From: Candidatus Fermentithermobacillaceae bacterium UBA3907
GTDB taxonomy: Bacteria; Bacillota; Sulfobacillia; Fermentithermobacillales; Fermentithermobacillaceae
DNA: 21,264 bases
Direction: 5' to 3'
NCBI GenBank assembly: GCA_002391545.1
Contig: DGFF01000023.1
Span: forward strand, 454 to 21,717
Position numbers and translations under genes: made by a program. Positions within the stretch are counted from its first letter, which is position 1, and every line of letters begins with the position of its first letter. Shown here piece after piece: positions 1-7,834 of this stretch. Below the pieces are notes generated by a model. That model was not told the DNA's origin, did no database searches, and saw nothing but the letters and a program-made list of their open reading frames with translations.

Positions 1-341
1 GTTGTTTGCACCTCTTGCTTGCTTCCGATATATGCCAAGACGCCGCCTACTATCGAAAGGATCATGCATATTGCCACAAGGGTTCCGCCAAAGAGCGCTG
101 CCACGATAGATAAAACGATTATCCAAATTGCCTTAGATGTAGACGGACCCGAAATGATCATGACTGAAAAAACTATCAATACAATGGAAAGGATTAAACC
201 TATCCATCCTAACCCTATGATAGTGCTGGCGCCTTCTGCTTCTAGAGCGCTCCCGCACCCTCCGATGAACAAAGTGCCTACCGCAGCGAACACTGCTAAG
301 ATAGATCCTATAAGACTGACTATGCCACCTGCTTTTCTCAA
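1..341 (-). CDS. Small multi-pass membrane protein, DUF4064-like (C-terminus cut by window edge)
   Basis: Reading the minus strand from a TTG at 341 gives about 113 residues of an open frame that runs off the window, so the C-terminus is missing. The start is chosen because a perfect AGGAGG lies 8 bases upstream; the frame stays open further up (GTG at 350, ATG at 446), so a longer N-terminus is possible but has no ribosome binding site. The product begins LRKAGGIVSLIGSILAVF and has about four hydrophobic segments separated by short loops, a pattern like the small DUF4064/TM2-associated membrane proteins of Firmicutes. It is the third gene in a same-strand row after a TM2 protein and a lipoprotein, suggesting a shared envelope role. 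Family assignment is by general resemblance only; function unknown. Confidence 0.6.
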   Translation of the reverse strand, partial: MRKAGGIVSLIGSILAVFAAVGTLFIGGCGSALEAEGASTIIGLGWIGLILSIVLIVFSVMIISGPSTSKAIWIIVLSIVAALFGGTLVAICMILSIVGGVLAYIGSKQEVQT

Positions 342-544
342 TTCTTCCACCTCCTCATGTTTCAGGGTCACATAACTCTGCCTTATGCGGAAAACTAATC
401 CCTTTGTTAATCGAGATATTGATTGAAGAGCCTTCCCATTGCTCATCGATTTGTTACAGATGCCAGTCAAAGGCCAATGGCATCTACACCTATACCAATT
501 ACTGTAATCAGCAAAGCAAAGATCCCTTACTCCTTCTTGTTCCC

Positions 545-1447
545 TTATTCAAAAGTTACTGTAACTGGTTCAGAATCAAAAATTGTGTCCCATGAGTCGG
601 AGTCAAAAATGTGGAATCTGAGCTCTATCTCGCTGATTTCTTTGATGTTGTTCTTTTCTAGGTCGCTTTTATCGAAAGTTATGGAATCGAACGCTTTTTT
701 CCCCGCTAAAACGTTGCAAGAAAAGATCGTCCCGACCATGAAACCGTTTACCGACGCGTCTCTAACCTGAATCGTTACGTCATTGTCGCTATTGTTTTCT
801 ACATAGACTAGGAGTTCGGCTCCGAATATGCTGCCACTCATATCAAGTCCTTGAGCAACAATCTTGAACCCCTGCTTGTCGAGTAGCAGAACACCATCGT
901 CATCATATTCCTGCACAAATGACGGGTCAGCGTTTGTCGTTATGACGATAGGATCAGAATCTATAATGGTTTCCCATGAGTCGGCATCAAAAATGTGTAA
1001 TTGGAACTGGATCTCTTTTATTGTTTCAATACCCGCGCGCTTTAGATCCGTAGACGAAAATGTTATTTCATCGTTGGCCTTTTTCCCGGGAGCAACGTTG
1101 CATGAAAATATAGTGTCAACCATTACACCGTTGATAGCGGAATTCCGAGCTTGGACCGTTACACGTTTCGAAGTATTATTCTCTATGAGAACGTCTAAAT
1201 TAGCCCCAAAGATGGAACCAGTTGGATCCAACGACGTTGCAGTAACCTTGATATCATTCTGGTCGAATATGACTTTTTCTTCTATTGACACTTTCTTGCC
1301 GGTCTTTGAGGCGCTGGCACCCGCAGGTTCCGATTGGGTGCCCGAGCCTGTGGGAGTCCCCTGGTCACCTGTATCCGAAGACCCTCCGCATGCTGCTAAA
1401 CTTATCGAGATCAACACCACTAGCAGAACTGAAAGAAACTTTTTCAT
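545..1447 (-). CDS. Lipoprotein with two tandem copies of a beta-rich domain
   Basis: A 300-residue product starts with a lipoprotein signal: two lysines, a hydrophobic stretch and the lipobox LAAC with the acylated Cys at residue 20, followed by a Gly/Ser/Thr-rich linker to about residue 50. The mature part has two homologous domains of about 110 residues (about 58-170 and 183-300). Each contains an F/L-D-Q/K start, GSIFGA, a V-x-V-E-N-N strand, NG-x-MV-x-TIFSCNV, GKKA and HIFD-x-DSW near the end. This pattern suggests Ig-like or DUF5067/DUF4352-like sandwich domains, seen in surface lipoproteins of Firmicutes; no enzymatic residues stand out. A strong AAAGGAGG lies before the ATG. It sits between a TM2 protein gene and a small membrane protein gene on the same strand. 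Exact function unknown. Confidence 0.8.
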   Translation of the reverse strand: MKKFLSVLLVVLISISLAACGGSSDTGDQGTPTGSGTQSEPAGASASKTGKKVSIEEKVIFDQNDIKVTATSLDPTGSIFGANLDVLIENNTSKRVTVQARNSAINGVMVDTIFSCNVAPGKKANDEITFSSTDLKRAGIETIKEIQFQLHIFDADSWETIIDSDPIVITTNADPSFVQEYDDDGVLLLDKQGFKIVAQGLDMSGSIFGAELLVYVENNSDNDVTIQVRDASVNGFMVGTIFSCNVLAGKKAFDSITFDKSDLEKNNIKEISEIELRFHIFDSDSWDTIFDSEPVTVTFE

Positions 1448-1524
1448 GATAATTACCTCCTTTTTATGTGCCTACACCCTATGTCCTTGTCCAAAATGTG
1501 AGCAAGTTTGCCTTGATGTTCGCT

Positions 1525-1920
1525 TCAAGATTTGGCCTGATCGTCTTCAACGACCAGTAATTCGCTTAAGATCTTGTCTTCTGCCGTTTCATTTGCGGCT
1601 CTGACTTGCTTTGGCAATGTAAACAAGTCGATGAGCAAGAATATGCCTACTACTACAAAACATAGGAGCCCTATGCCACCTACTCCCCCACCTGCTCCGC
1701 CTAAAAAACTAGAGAACAACGAGATCCACCCTACGACTCCTAAGAGAAGATAGGCTAAGCCCCGGCGTGTTTTTCCCAAGTAGAACTGATGTATCCCTAT
1801 ATTGCCGAGGAAAATGAGTAGAACATAAGCCAAACCAACGCTTTTCCTGTGCTTTTGCATTTCGCTTTCTAAAACCGCCAATTGCCTATCGGAAAGCTGC
1901 TTCTTTTTGTCTATGGACAT
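1525..1920 (-). CDS. TM2 domain-containing membrane protein
   Basis: The 131-residue product has a charged N-terminus (about residues 1-27) and then a TM2 domain. It contains a first membrane segment ending in LGNIGIHQFYLGKTRRG (about 37-54), the hallmark GIHxFYLGK turn, and a second segment. A Gly-rich loop (GGAGGGVGGIG) and a further hydrophobic stretch ending LLIDLFTLP follow. The ATG at 1920 is preferred over an in-frame ATG at 1962 because GGAGG lies 8 bases upstream and the domain starts soon after. TM2 proteins are small inner-membrane proteins of poorly defined function, often next to lipoproteins or DUF4064-like proteins, which fits the two genes that follow. The family call is firm; the role is not. 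Confidence 0.85.
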   Translation of the reverse strand: MSIDKKKQLSDRQLAVLESEMQKHRKSVGLAYVLLIFLGNIGIHQFYLGKTRRGLAYLLLGVVGWISLFSSFLGGAGGGVGGIGLLCFVVVGIFLLIDLFTLPKQVRAANETAEDKILSELLVVEDDQAKS

Positions 1921-2245
1921 TTCCCTTACCTCCCCATGCCCAAAATTGCCAGTTACCGGCATCTATCTGTCCACGCACGCACTCGGATGAGAGTATGATA
2001 GTCTCCCACCTTCTTTCGCTGCACTGCCCGATAGTCATTTAGTTTCCTCGGTTCGCTAAGTTATCGTGCTAGTTTGAAGTTGTGCTGATCTGCGGATGGT
2101 CTATATGTTATGTTCCAAATCTGGCTGAATCTTATCTGGAATGAGTGGGTGTTATAGATGACATCAAGTTTCAGTGAGATTATACTACTGGGGTACCGGC
2201 GCAGAGAGTCGGTAACATTTGTTCGCATATGAATTCGGGACCTTT

Positions 2246-2931
2246 TTAGAGGTTTTGAAGCAGAAACCCCCGTTCCCGTTGCTTCTTAAGTTGCGTTAGC
2301 GCCACTTGCTTTCCTGCCAGTTCTTCTTCTATGGTTAGTTTGTCTTTCTTCGGATCCTGTAATCCCCAGTCATTCTGTCCAAAACTTCTAGGTATCTTCT
2401 TAGGTCTTCATTAGGGCGGAAGTAAAGGGCAAAAACTTTGCTTGTGCCATCGTCTATTGCCCCATGAAGTTCAAGTTTTGGCCCTCGGCTCTCAAGCCAA
2501 TCAAAAGGGCTAGGTACCAGCGTCCCCTCTTTTGGAGCTCTAGTCCTGCTCTTCCTGGGAGTACAAGACTTATGCGAGTATGGGTTCCCAACACCCCTCT
2601 CTTTAAGTATCCTGCTTACAGACTTACTAGATATATGTATCCTTTTTTGCTTGTCCAACAATTCTGATATGTGCTGATAACTTGCGCCTTTGTATTCATT
2701 TTCAGCTAGCAAAGCGACCATATCTTTGTTGTCTTTAGATATGGCGTGTTTGGGTGTTTTGCCTCTGTTTCAATGGACTAAGGATAGAACACCTTTTTCT
2801 TTCATCTCTTTCTTTAACCTTTTCACCCGTCGCTAGCTAAGGTTCAGATACGCTGCTGCTTCTCTTACTGTTATCCTCCCTTCAACTACTTCTTCCATAA
2901 CGAAAACTCTTCTTGCTTCTTTTGTGCTCAA
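2246..2931 (-). pseudogene. ISNCY (IS1202-like) transposase remnant, copy A
   Basis: On the minus strand a frame from TTG at 2931 reads LSTKEARRVFVMEEVVEGR, then ITVREAAAYLNLS, an N-terminal helix-turn-helix of the ISNCY/IS1202 group. A TAG interrupts LS-RRVKRL, a TGA interrupts VH-NRGK, and the frame then continues into the DDE core (SPFDWLESRGPKLELHGAID at about 2450-2510). Compared with the family pattern as I know it, the residues just before SPFDW, where the first catalytic Asp sits, are missing. After YRIRRKTN the frame stops at 2335. The expected continuation KKDKLTIEEELAGKQVALTQ is in another frame, and the segment with the usual SDRHT motif is absent. It cannot encode a working transposase; it is one of two similar copies. 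Confidence 0.8.
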
Positions 2932-2984
2932 AAAACGTCCTCTCTTTCTCTCATAGTGACAATATCATTGTTCGATCACAGAAG

Positions 2985-3543
2985 CTCAATATCGGTATTG
3001 ACAGATCTGCAGAAGTTTCCACCCGGGTGTCAGGGCAAGTGCAAGATGATGATCCAATTGTGTTCGAAAAAATGTGCGCGATGTTTTCAGGGAAAGTAAT
3101 AGGGTACTCAAAGATCCGGATCTTTGATATTCACATACCATCGTTCAAGAGTTGACGGTTGGGTTTCTGTGTATACTGCGATACACGCAGATTTTCGTAT
3201 TACACAAGTTATCCCGGTAAAGGCAGAGATGTACGTTCCTCTCTCGATTCAGGCCGCAAAAATGCCTATACATTACAATTTAGTGTTTGTTTGTAGGAAA
3301 TCCGGCTTTAACGCTCCAAATGAAACTCACCCCATGGAAAAAATCATTGCAGCTATAAATGATGCACTTCTAAAAATCGGTGCAAAAGAGTTGAATTTTT
3401 CTAAAGGGGATAGAACGGTACTACTATACGGACATGGCTTGAAATATATATCCTTTAAGGGGGCAACAAATGTTACCACAGACGATATTGGGGAAGTTAT
3501 TAACACCCTGCTCTCGAATGCCGCTTTAAGCAAACATATTTAG
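2985..3543 (+). pseudogene. C-terminal remnant of DUF1156-type DNA methyltransferase, copy A
   Basis: The plus strand reads VSGQVQDDDPIVFEK, then after a frameshift near 3070-3125 FTYHRSRVDGWVSVYTA, a helix/strand region with FRITQVIPVKAEM, and FVCRKSG, ending at a TAG at 3541-3543. This order matches the C-terminal half of the adenine-specific methylases with an N-terminal DUF1156 domain. There a conserved F-x-x-x-x-RVLK-(x)-L-FT-[FY]-HHSR segment is followed by a [VI]-x-[VA]-x-x-E-M strand and a VCRK strand. The N-terminal half, with the SAM-binding and catalytic motifs, is missing; sequence upstream belongs to the divergently oriented transposase remnant. It is a non-functional tail. A similar tail lies in block B. 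Confidence 0.65.
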
Positions 3544-3724
3544 TTTTATCCCCTCCCTATACGCCCAAGCTCCCTTCAATCCCTTGCAACCAATTCACCC
3601 CATCGCAAAAGAAAAAGCCCCGCAGGAGAGGACTTAAGTTCCGGCTACCCTACGTTATAGAAGATCAACTACCCCCTTCATGCTCCACAACCCAGCCGAA
3701 CCTATCAGACAATTCAATTCACCA

Positions 3725-3775
3725 CAAAGAAAAAGCCCCGCGAGAGAGCTTAATTGCTTGCTTTCCCACGGGGCT
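3725..3775 (-). terminator. Rho-independent terminator of the first SLH gene
   Basis: On the minus strand AGCCCCGTG (3775-3767) pairs with CGCGGGGCT (3742-3734) around an AT-rich loop, followed by TTTTTCTTTG. It lies about 64 bases beyond the stop codon of the SLH gene, so it fits as its terminator. Confidence 0.8.
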
Positions 3776-3838
3776 GCTTGATTTCTCTCCTTCGCTTACT
3801 GACAGTGAGTTAGCTTGGGAAGGATAGCCGGACGAGGC

Positions 3839-6800
3839 CTACTGCCCGTTGCCGGTTTCTTCATTATCTTCGCTACCTTGGTCTGGATTCAATAAGCTAT
3901 TAGCTTTCGTTATCATTTCTCCAAATAAAGTTTTATGTGAGCTGCCACCAGATACTGCTTCGACCAGTGTTGAAGCTGCGCTGATTTTGCCTTGAGTCAC
4001 ACCGTCTGCTAATACTAATTCATCAACATCATCAAGTGGATTCGTAAACAGTGCATATACTGCTTCAGCTGCTTCAAATATCTTTGTATCTGTAAAACTT
4101 AGAGACTTTTCTGCTGTTGCAATTCCGTCAGTGTATTGGACTATTGCTACTGCTCTGGTTGGTATTTCGTCTATTTTTGCAGACCAGCTATTTTCCCAAC
4201 TGGTGGCTACATATTGGCCGCCGGCATCAATGGTTCCACTGATTGTGCTTGCGTTTGCGTGCTTTTCAAAGCCCTTAAAGATTTGTTGGCCTAACAAGGT
4301 TTTGTCTTTATAAAGCTCTATTACTATGCTTGTTGTATCACTTACTTTTTTACCCGAGTTATTGGCGTCAAGGTTTATTCCTACCCCATAGCCCAGTACT
4401 CGAACTGTGTTACCTTCACCAGCTGCTGTACTGGCATAGGCTGTATTATCAGCTATAGTTACGCTGGTAATTTTTAGCCTTGCATTTATTTCTGTTTCTA
4501 CTTCTGTCAATGCTGCTGCAAGAGCATCAGTGGTAGCCTGGGATCTACCAAAGCCATCCGCCGGCCTCTTCTCGATGATCTTCGCCAATACTGCTGCTTT
4601 GCCATCGTCACCTAATCTGTTGTATCTACCTACCAGGTCCTCAAGCATGGTTATCTTGTCTGTAACTTGCAAGCCGGAATGGATTGTGTAGTTCTCATCT
4701 TTTGCTGCCTTAAACCTATCCAGAAGCATGGTGGCAAACCCGATGTCAGTTAAGCTTTCCGCTGCGTTTACCATGTTCAATGATGCTTCGGTGGTCTGTC
4801 TTGTTAGTACTATCTCGTCTAGCATAGACTGCAGGGTTTCTACGGTGTAGCCTTCTGCAGGCCTGTTGGCCAGAAGGTCCCAGCCTACCGCATCTTTCCT
4901 GCCCTCCACTGTGATCTTGTTATACTCGGTTAAATCAAGACCTAATATCTTTTCATTCTTCTCTAATGCTTGCCTCATAGCTTTACGCTCGTTTTGGCCG
5001 TAGTTAGCACCAGCTTCTACACCGTTAACTTCTGCCAGAGCATCATATACACCTTCACCCGGCCACTCCAGTGTTGCTTTGTACATTACGCCTGCACTGG
5101 TTACTACGAAGAATTCGTAAGTTCCTGTTGCTTTATCCTTCTTAAACCATAGGGTCTCGTCTGTATTTGGTTCTAACTCTACCCATTTACCATCGGCTTT
5201 TTGGGCAATGAGCTTGACTGCACCTTCGGCTAAGGATACTCGCTGGCTATCTACTAATATTTCAAATTCTACATAAGCGTCTTCAGTTTCAGGTCTAGTT
5301 CCTTCTCTGCCGGTGGCTGTAAAAGAAACATTATTTATTTCTTCTTTCCAGTCTAAGGTTGCTACGTAAACGTTAGCATCTTCGCCTTTTGTCTTTACTT
5401 CAAAGGTACGTAGTCCTGTTGCTGCTTCTACATTAAACCATAAGGTGGCATCGGTGTTAGGGGTTAGGTTCGCCCATCCCCCGTCGCCAACTTTAACTTT
5501 GATGTATTCTACGTTGCCTTCGGCTAAGGAAATCTCTGTACCTTCTGCTACCAGCTTGAATTCGGCATAGATGTTACCTGCTGCGTCGCCTGCTGTATCT
5601 GGAGCTATGCCTACGTTGCCGGTTTCTTCAAAAGCAGCTGCTATTGGTTCTTCTACTGTTACCGTACAACTGGCCTTCTTACTGCTATCCGCAGCAGAGG
5701 TTGCTGTAATGATAGCTTCACCTTGAGCTTCTGGTGTTACAACTCCATTGGCAACAGTTGCTACCTCTGTATTGCTTGATGACCAAGTTACATTTTTATT
5801 AGTAGCATTGGACGGCTTTACTGTTGCTGTTATCTTGCCTGTTGCTCCTCCGGCATATAAGGTCATCGTTGTTGGGTTAACACTAATAGCACTTACCGGC
5901 ACAAATACCGATCCAACTGGCGGTGCTGCAGGCTCTTCTCCACCAACAACTTCTTCTCCGGCTATTACAGCAGTAACGCCTTCTGGAATTGTTATGTTCT
6001 CAGGCTCCGGTTCAATCACAGTGCCTGACGCATTGATGGTAGCATTAGTTATACTTCCTGTTCCTGTCACCTCAGCCGGCTCGTCGACGACCAGGTTGAC
6101 TATTGTAGCATCAGAGCCCAGTTCTACTACTACTTCAGGAGCCTCAATGTATAGATTTTCAACCTGACCTTCAGGTATTACTACGTTAGCGTCTTCGCCC
6201 GTTATCCTAACTTCTTCAAAGTTGCCACTGAGGATTACTACGCCCTCACCTATTAGCTCCTCAATTGTGAGGACTGCTATTCCCTCACCTTCCACTTCTT
6301 CTTGCACTATAGTAGAAGGAGCTTTCACATAAGCCTTTGCAACTTGAGTGCTGCCTATGATTACAATTCTTACATCTTTTTTAACTACCTCAAGACTACC
6401 TATCTTCGAATCTTTCAAGATAATGCTTTCTTTGCCGCCGCCTTGTACTTTCACGTTTCCATCAACTGTAACATTATCAAGAATTACTGTACCATCACCT
6501 ACGCTCTGGGCTATAAGCAGATCCCCTGTTATCTTGGCGTTTTGGATTTCTACTCCGTCAGCCAACACGTGAGCATTACCAGCTATGGTCATTCTGGCAT
6601 CTTCTTTACCGTAAACACCTTTTTCGGTGAAAATCTCAGCCACGAGCCTATCTAGCACTGTCACAGTCTCAGATCTCTTTATAGGGTTCTTAGGCCCAAA
6701 CGTTCCGTCAGGATATCCTTCCATAAGCCCTGCATCTACTACTGCCATGACTGCCCAGTGACTCCAACTTGCAATCTCGTCTGAATCCTTGAATAGATGT

Positions 6801-7258
6801 TTTTTACCTTGATCTTTTAGTTCATATATCCTTGCAAGAACCAAAGCCGCCTCTTGTCTGGCTATTGGATCATCCGGCCTGAAGGTCCCCCCAGCATCAC
6901 CTATCATGTACCCTGCGGCCACAGCTTTGGCTATATCGCCTACGAACCATTCGGTACCTTCTATGTCTGAGAAGTCTACCTTAGCCTTTTCCACAAACCC
7001 GAAAGTCCTGTTCATTAAGGCTGCAAATTCGCATCGCTTTATAGGGTTTTCAGGTTTGAACGTGCCGTCCTCATATCCTTTAACTATGCCTCTTTCGATC
7101 CAGCGCTCTATCTGCGCCTGGGCCCAGTGACCGTCTATGTCTGTGCCCACAGAAACCTGGGCGTACATTAGCGTAGGGCTCAAAACGCCTAAGATCATGC
7201 ATAGGGCAACCGCCCACGCCACAAGTTTCGCGCTACTTCTCTTGCCCTGTTTACTCAC
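3839..7258 (-). CDS. S-layer/surface protein: three N-terminal SLH domains, beta-helix-like region, BIG2 domain
   Basis: A 1139-residue exported protein. Residues 1-34 form a signal peptide (basic start, hydrophobic core, cleavage near MYAQ). Three SLH domains follow (about 40-82, 98-145 and 160-205), with HWAQ, GYEDGTFKPENPIKR and GGTFRPDDPIAR motifs; these usually bind pyruvylated secondary wall polymers. About 225-415 is a run of short strand repeats (NAKITGD, NVTVDGNVKV, VVILSGNFEEVRI) suggesting a beta-helix. About 455-535 is a BIG2 Ig-like domain (ISVNPTTMTLYAGG to ATSAADSSKKASCTVTV). About 540-715 holds two copies of a domain with SLAEG and PNTD-x-TLWF. A helical region and a beta-rich end lie beyond. 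The GTG start at 7258 has GGAGG seven bases upstream. The ATG overlapping it by two bases is followed by TGA and cannot be used. The gene stands alone between repeats, with a shared leader upstream and its own terminator. Probably a structural S-layer or envelope protein. Confidence 0.9.
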   Translation of the reverse strand: MSKQGKRSSAKLVAWAVALCMILGVLSPTLMYAQVSVGTDIDGHWAQAQIERWIERGIVKGYEDGTFKPENPIKRCEFAALMNRTFGFVEKAKVDFSDIEGTEWFVGDIAKAVAAGYMIGDAGGTFRPDDPIARQEAALVLARIYELKDQGKKHLFKDSDEIASWSHWAVMAVVDAGLMEGYPDGTFGPKNPIKRSETVTVLDRLVAEIFTEKGVYGKEDARMTIAGNAHVLADGVEIQNAKITGDLLIAQSVGDGTVILDNVTVDGNVKVQGGGKESIILKDSKIGSLEVVKKDVRIVIIGSTQVAKAYVKAPSTIVQEEVEGEGIAVLTIEELIGEGVVILSGNFEEVRITGEDANVVIPEGQVENLYIEAPEVVVELGSDATIVNLVVDEPAEVTGTGSITNATINASGTVIEPEPENITIPEGVTAVIAGEEVVGGEEPAAPPVGSVFVPVSAISVNPTTMTLYAGGATGKITATVKPSNATNKNVTWSSSNTEVATVANGVVTPEAQGEAIITATSAADSSKKASCTVTVEEPIAAAFEETGNVGIAPDTAGDAAGNIYAEFKLVAEGTEISLAEGNVEYIKVKVGDGGWANLTPNTDATLWFNVEAATGLRTFEVKTKGEDANVYVATLDWKEEINNVSFTATGREGTRPETEDAYVEFEILVDSQRVSLAEGAVKLIAQKADGKWVELEPNTDETLWFKKDKATGTYEFFVVTSAGVMYKATLEWPGEGVYDALAEVNGVEAGANYGQNERKAMRQALEKNEKILGLDLTEYNKITVEGRKDAVGWDLLANRPAEGYTVETLQSMLDEIVLTRQTTEASLNMVNAAESLTDIGFATMLLDRFKAAKDENYTIHSGLQVTDKITMLEDLVGRYNRLGDDGKAAVLAKIIEKRPADGFGRSQATTDALAAALTEVETEINARLKITSVTIADNTAYASTAAGEGNTVRVLGYGVGINLDANNSGKKVSDTTSIVIELYKDKTLLGQQIFKGFEKHANASTISGTIDAGGQYVATSWENSWSAKIDEIPTRAVAIVQYTDGIATAEKSLSFTDTKIFEAAEAVYALFTNPLDDVDELVLADGVTQGKISAASTLVEAVSGGSSHKTLFGEMITKANSLLNPDQGSEDNEETGNGQ

Positions 7259-7313
7259 ATCGATCCCTCCAAATCCGATTTGATTTCACCTTTCCACTTA
7301 CCGCGGTAGCCAT
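7251..7313 (-). CDS. Possible 20-residue leader ORF overlapping the SLH start
   Basis: On the minus strand AGGAGG stands 5 bases before an ATG at 7313. The short frame reads MATAVSGKVKSNRIWRD and stops in a TAA at 7253-7251, overlapping the SLH GTG start by 8 bases. Such an overlap can couple translation of the two frames. The second SLH leader has no counterpart at this place. Coding is unproven; the AGGAGG could also be incidental. Confidence 0.35.
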   Translation of the reverse strand: MATAVSGKVKSNRIWRDRCE

Positions 7314-7368
7314 CTAAACCTCCTACACGCAACAACTGAGGCCTTGGCCTGCGCAAGTCGTAAGTTTT

Positions 7369-7382
7369 ACATACCTCCTTTC
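7369..7382 (-). promoter_or_regulatory. GAAAGGAGG (STAB-SD-like) site with start-stop ATG-TAA, copy 1
   Basis: The minus strand reads GAAAGGAGGTATGTAA about 120 bases before the SLH start codon and about 55 bases after the predicted transcription start. GAAAGGAGG equals the STAB-SD sequence known from cry3A-type leaders, where 30S binding protects the mRNA from 5' degradation. It is followed at once by ATG TAA, so no peptide can be made. It is kept unchanged in the second SLH leader. The stabilising role is inferred. Confidence 0.5.
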
Positions 7383-7442
7383 AAAACGCTCTTGGTAACC
7401 ACACTCTCTTTCCTCTTGAAAAACTCAATTCCGCAGCCGCAT

Positions 7443-7471
7443 TTTATATAGCGCCCAACTAGATACGTCTA
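7443..7471 (-). promoter_or_regulatory. Promoter of first SLH gene with overlapping inverted repeat
   Basis: On the minus strand TAGACG (7471-7466), 17 bases and TATAAA (7448-7443) form a sigma-A-like promoter. The inverted repeat CTAGA-CGTA-TCTAG (7459-7472) covers the -35 element, a typical repressor site position. The same arrangement occurs at 19802-19831. Inferred from sequence only. Confidence 0.55.
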
Positions 7472-7595
7472 GAATTGTCTTAGAGTAGAATATTTATGCG
7501 GCAGCAAATGTAGTTTATTAAGGCTATGTTTGAGGGGGAAGATGGGACCGATACTGAAGACATTTACTTAATAGATGGCAGACCTTAACTAAAAG

Positions 7596-7626
7596 ACCAT
7601 CGCCCCCCACGGTCAACGTCGATGGT
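7596..7626 (-). terminator. Terminator-like hairpin in leader block L1
   Basis: On the minus strand ACCATCG and CGATGGT form a 7-bp stem around a G-rich loop, followed by CTTTTAGTT. It lies upstream of the SLH promoter, so it would insulate the promoter from transcription coming from the transposase remnant. The second leader has the same hairpin. Confidence 0.5.
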
Positions 7627-7733
7627 TTCTAATCCTGTATCTCTTTGCATTTCGCCAATGTGCGAATCTACCTGTGTACTATAAGCTTACCACACTAAGT
7701 GCGTAGGTCCTTGCTAATATCAGGTGATATTTT

Positions 7734-7749
7734 AAATATTCGAATATTT
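7734..7749. promoter_or_regulatory. 16-base perfect palindrome in leader block L1
   Basis: AAATATTCGAATATTT reads the same on both strands and is kept unchanged at 20093-20108 in the second SLH leader. It lies about 260 bases upstream of the predicted promoter. A protein-binding site is possible; no family match is claimed. Confidence 0.4.
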
Positions 7750-7834
7750 TTATGCTTTTACATTTCCATAACCATACCAGCAAGAGAATGGGCACCATTT
7801 GTTCGCATATCTTTTTGATGTGCTTTTTGCAGTT

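Larger units (their letters stand above)
2216..3775. repeat. Direct repeat block A (IS remnant + methyltransferase remnant + terminator)
   Basis: From CATTTGTTCG at 2216 the sequence is closely similar, by eye, to 7796-9236 in the same orientation. A divergent stretch of about 25 bases follows the first 15. The shared order is the IS-end hairpin, the minus-strand transposase remnant, the plus-strand DUF1156-like methyltransferase remnant, a short tail and a terminator-like hairpin. Copy A carries 118 extra bases (about 3608-3725) bounded by two identical 16-base repeats (AAAGAAAAAGCCCCGC at 3608-3623 and 3726-3741); copy B has just one. The blocks flank the SLH gene at 3839-7258. Confidence 0.85.

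Noticed and set aside
864..1604. Long plus-strand frame of 246 residues
   Set aside because: It is antisense to the lipoprotein gene, which has a signal peptide, lipobox and strong ribosome binding site.
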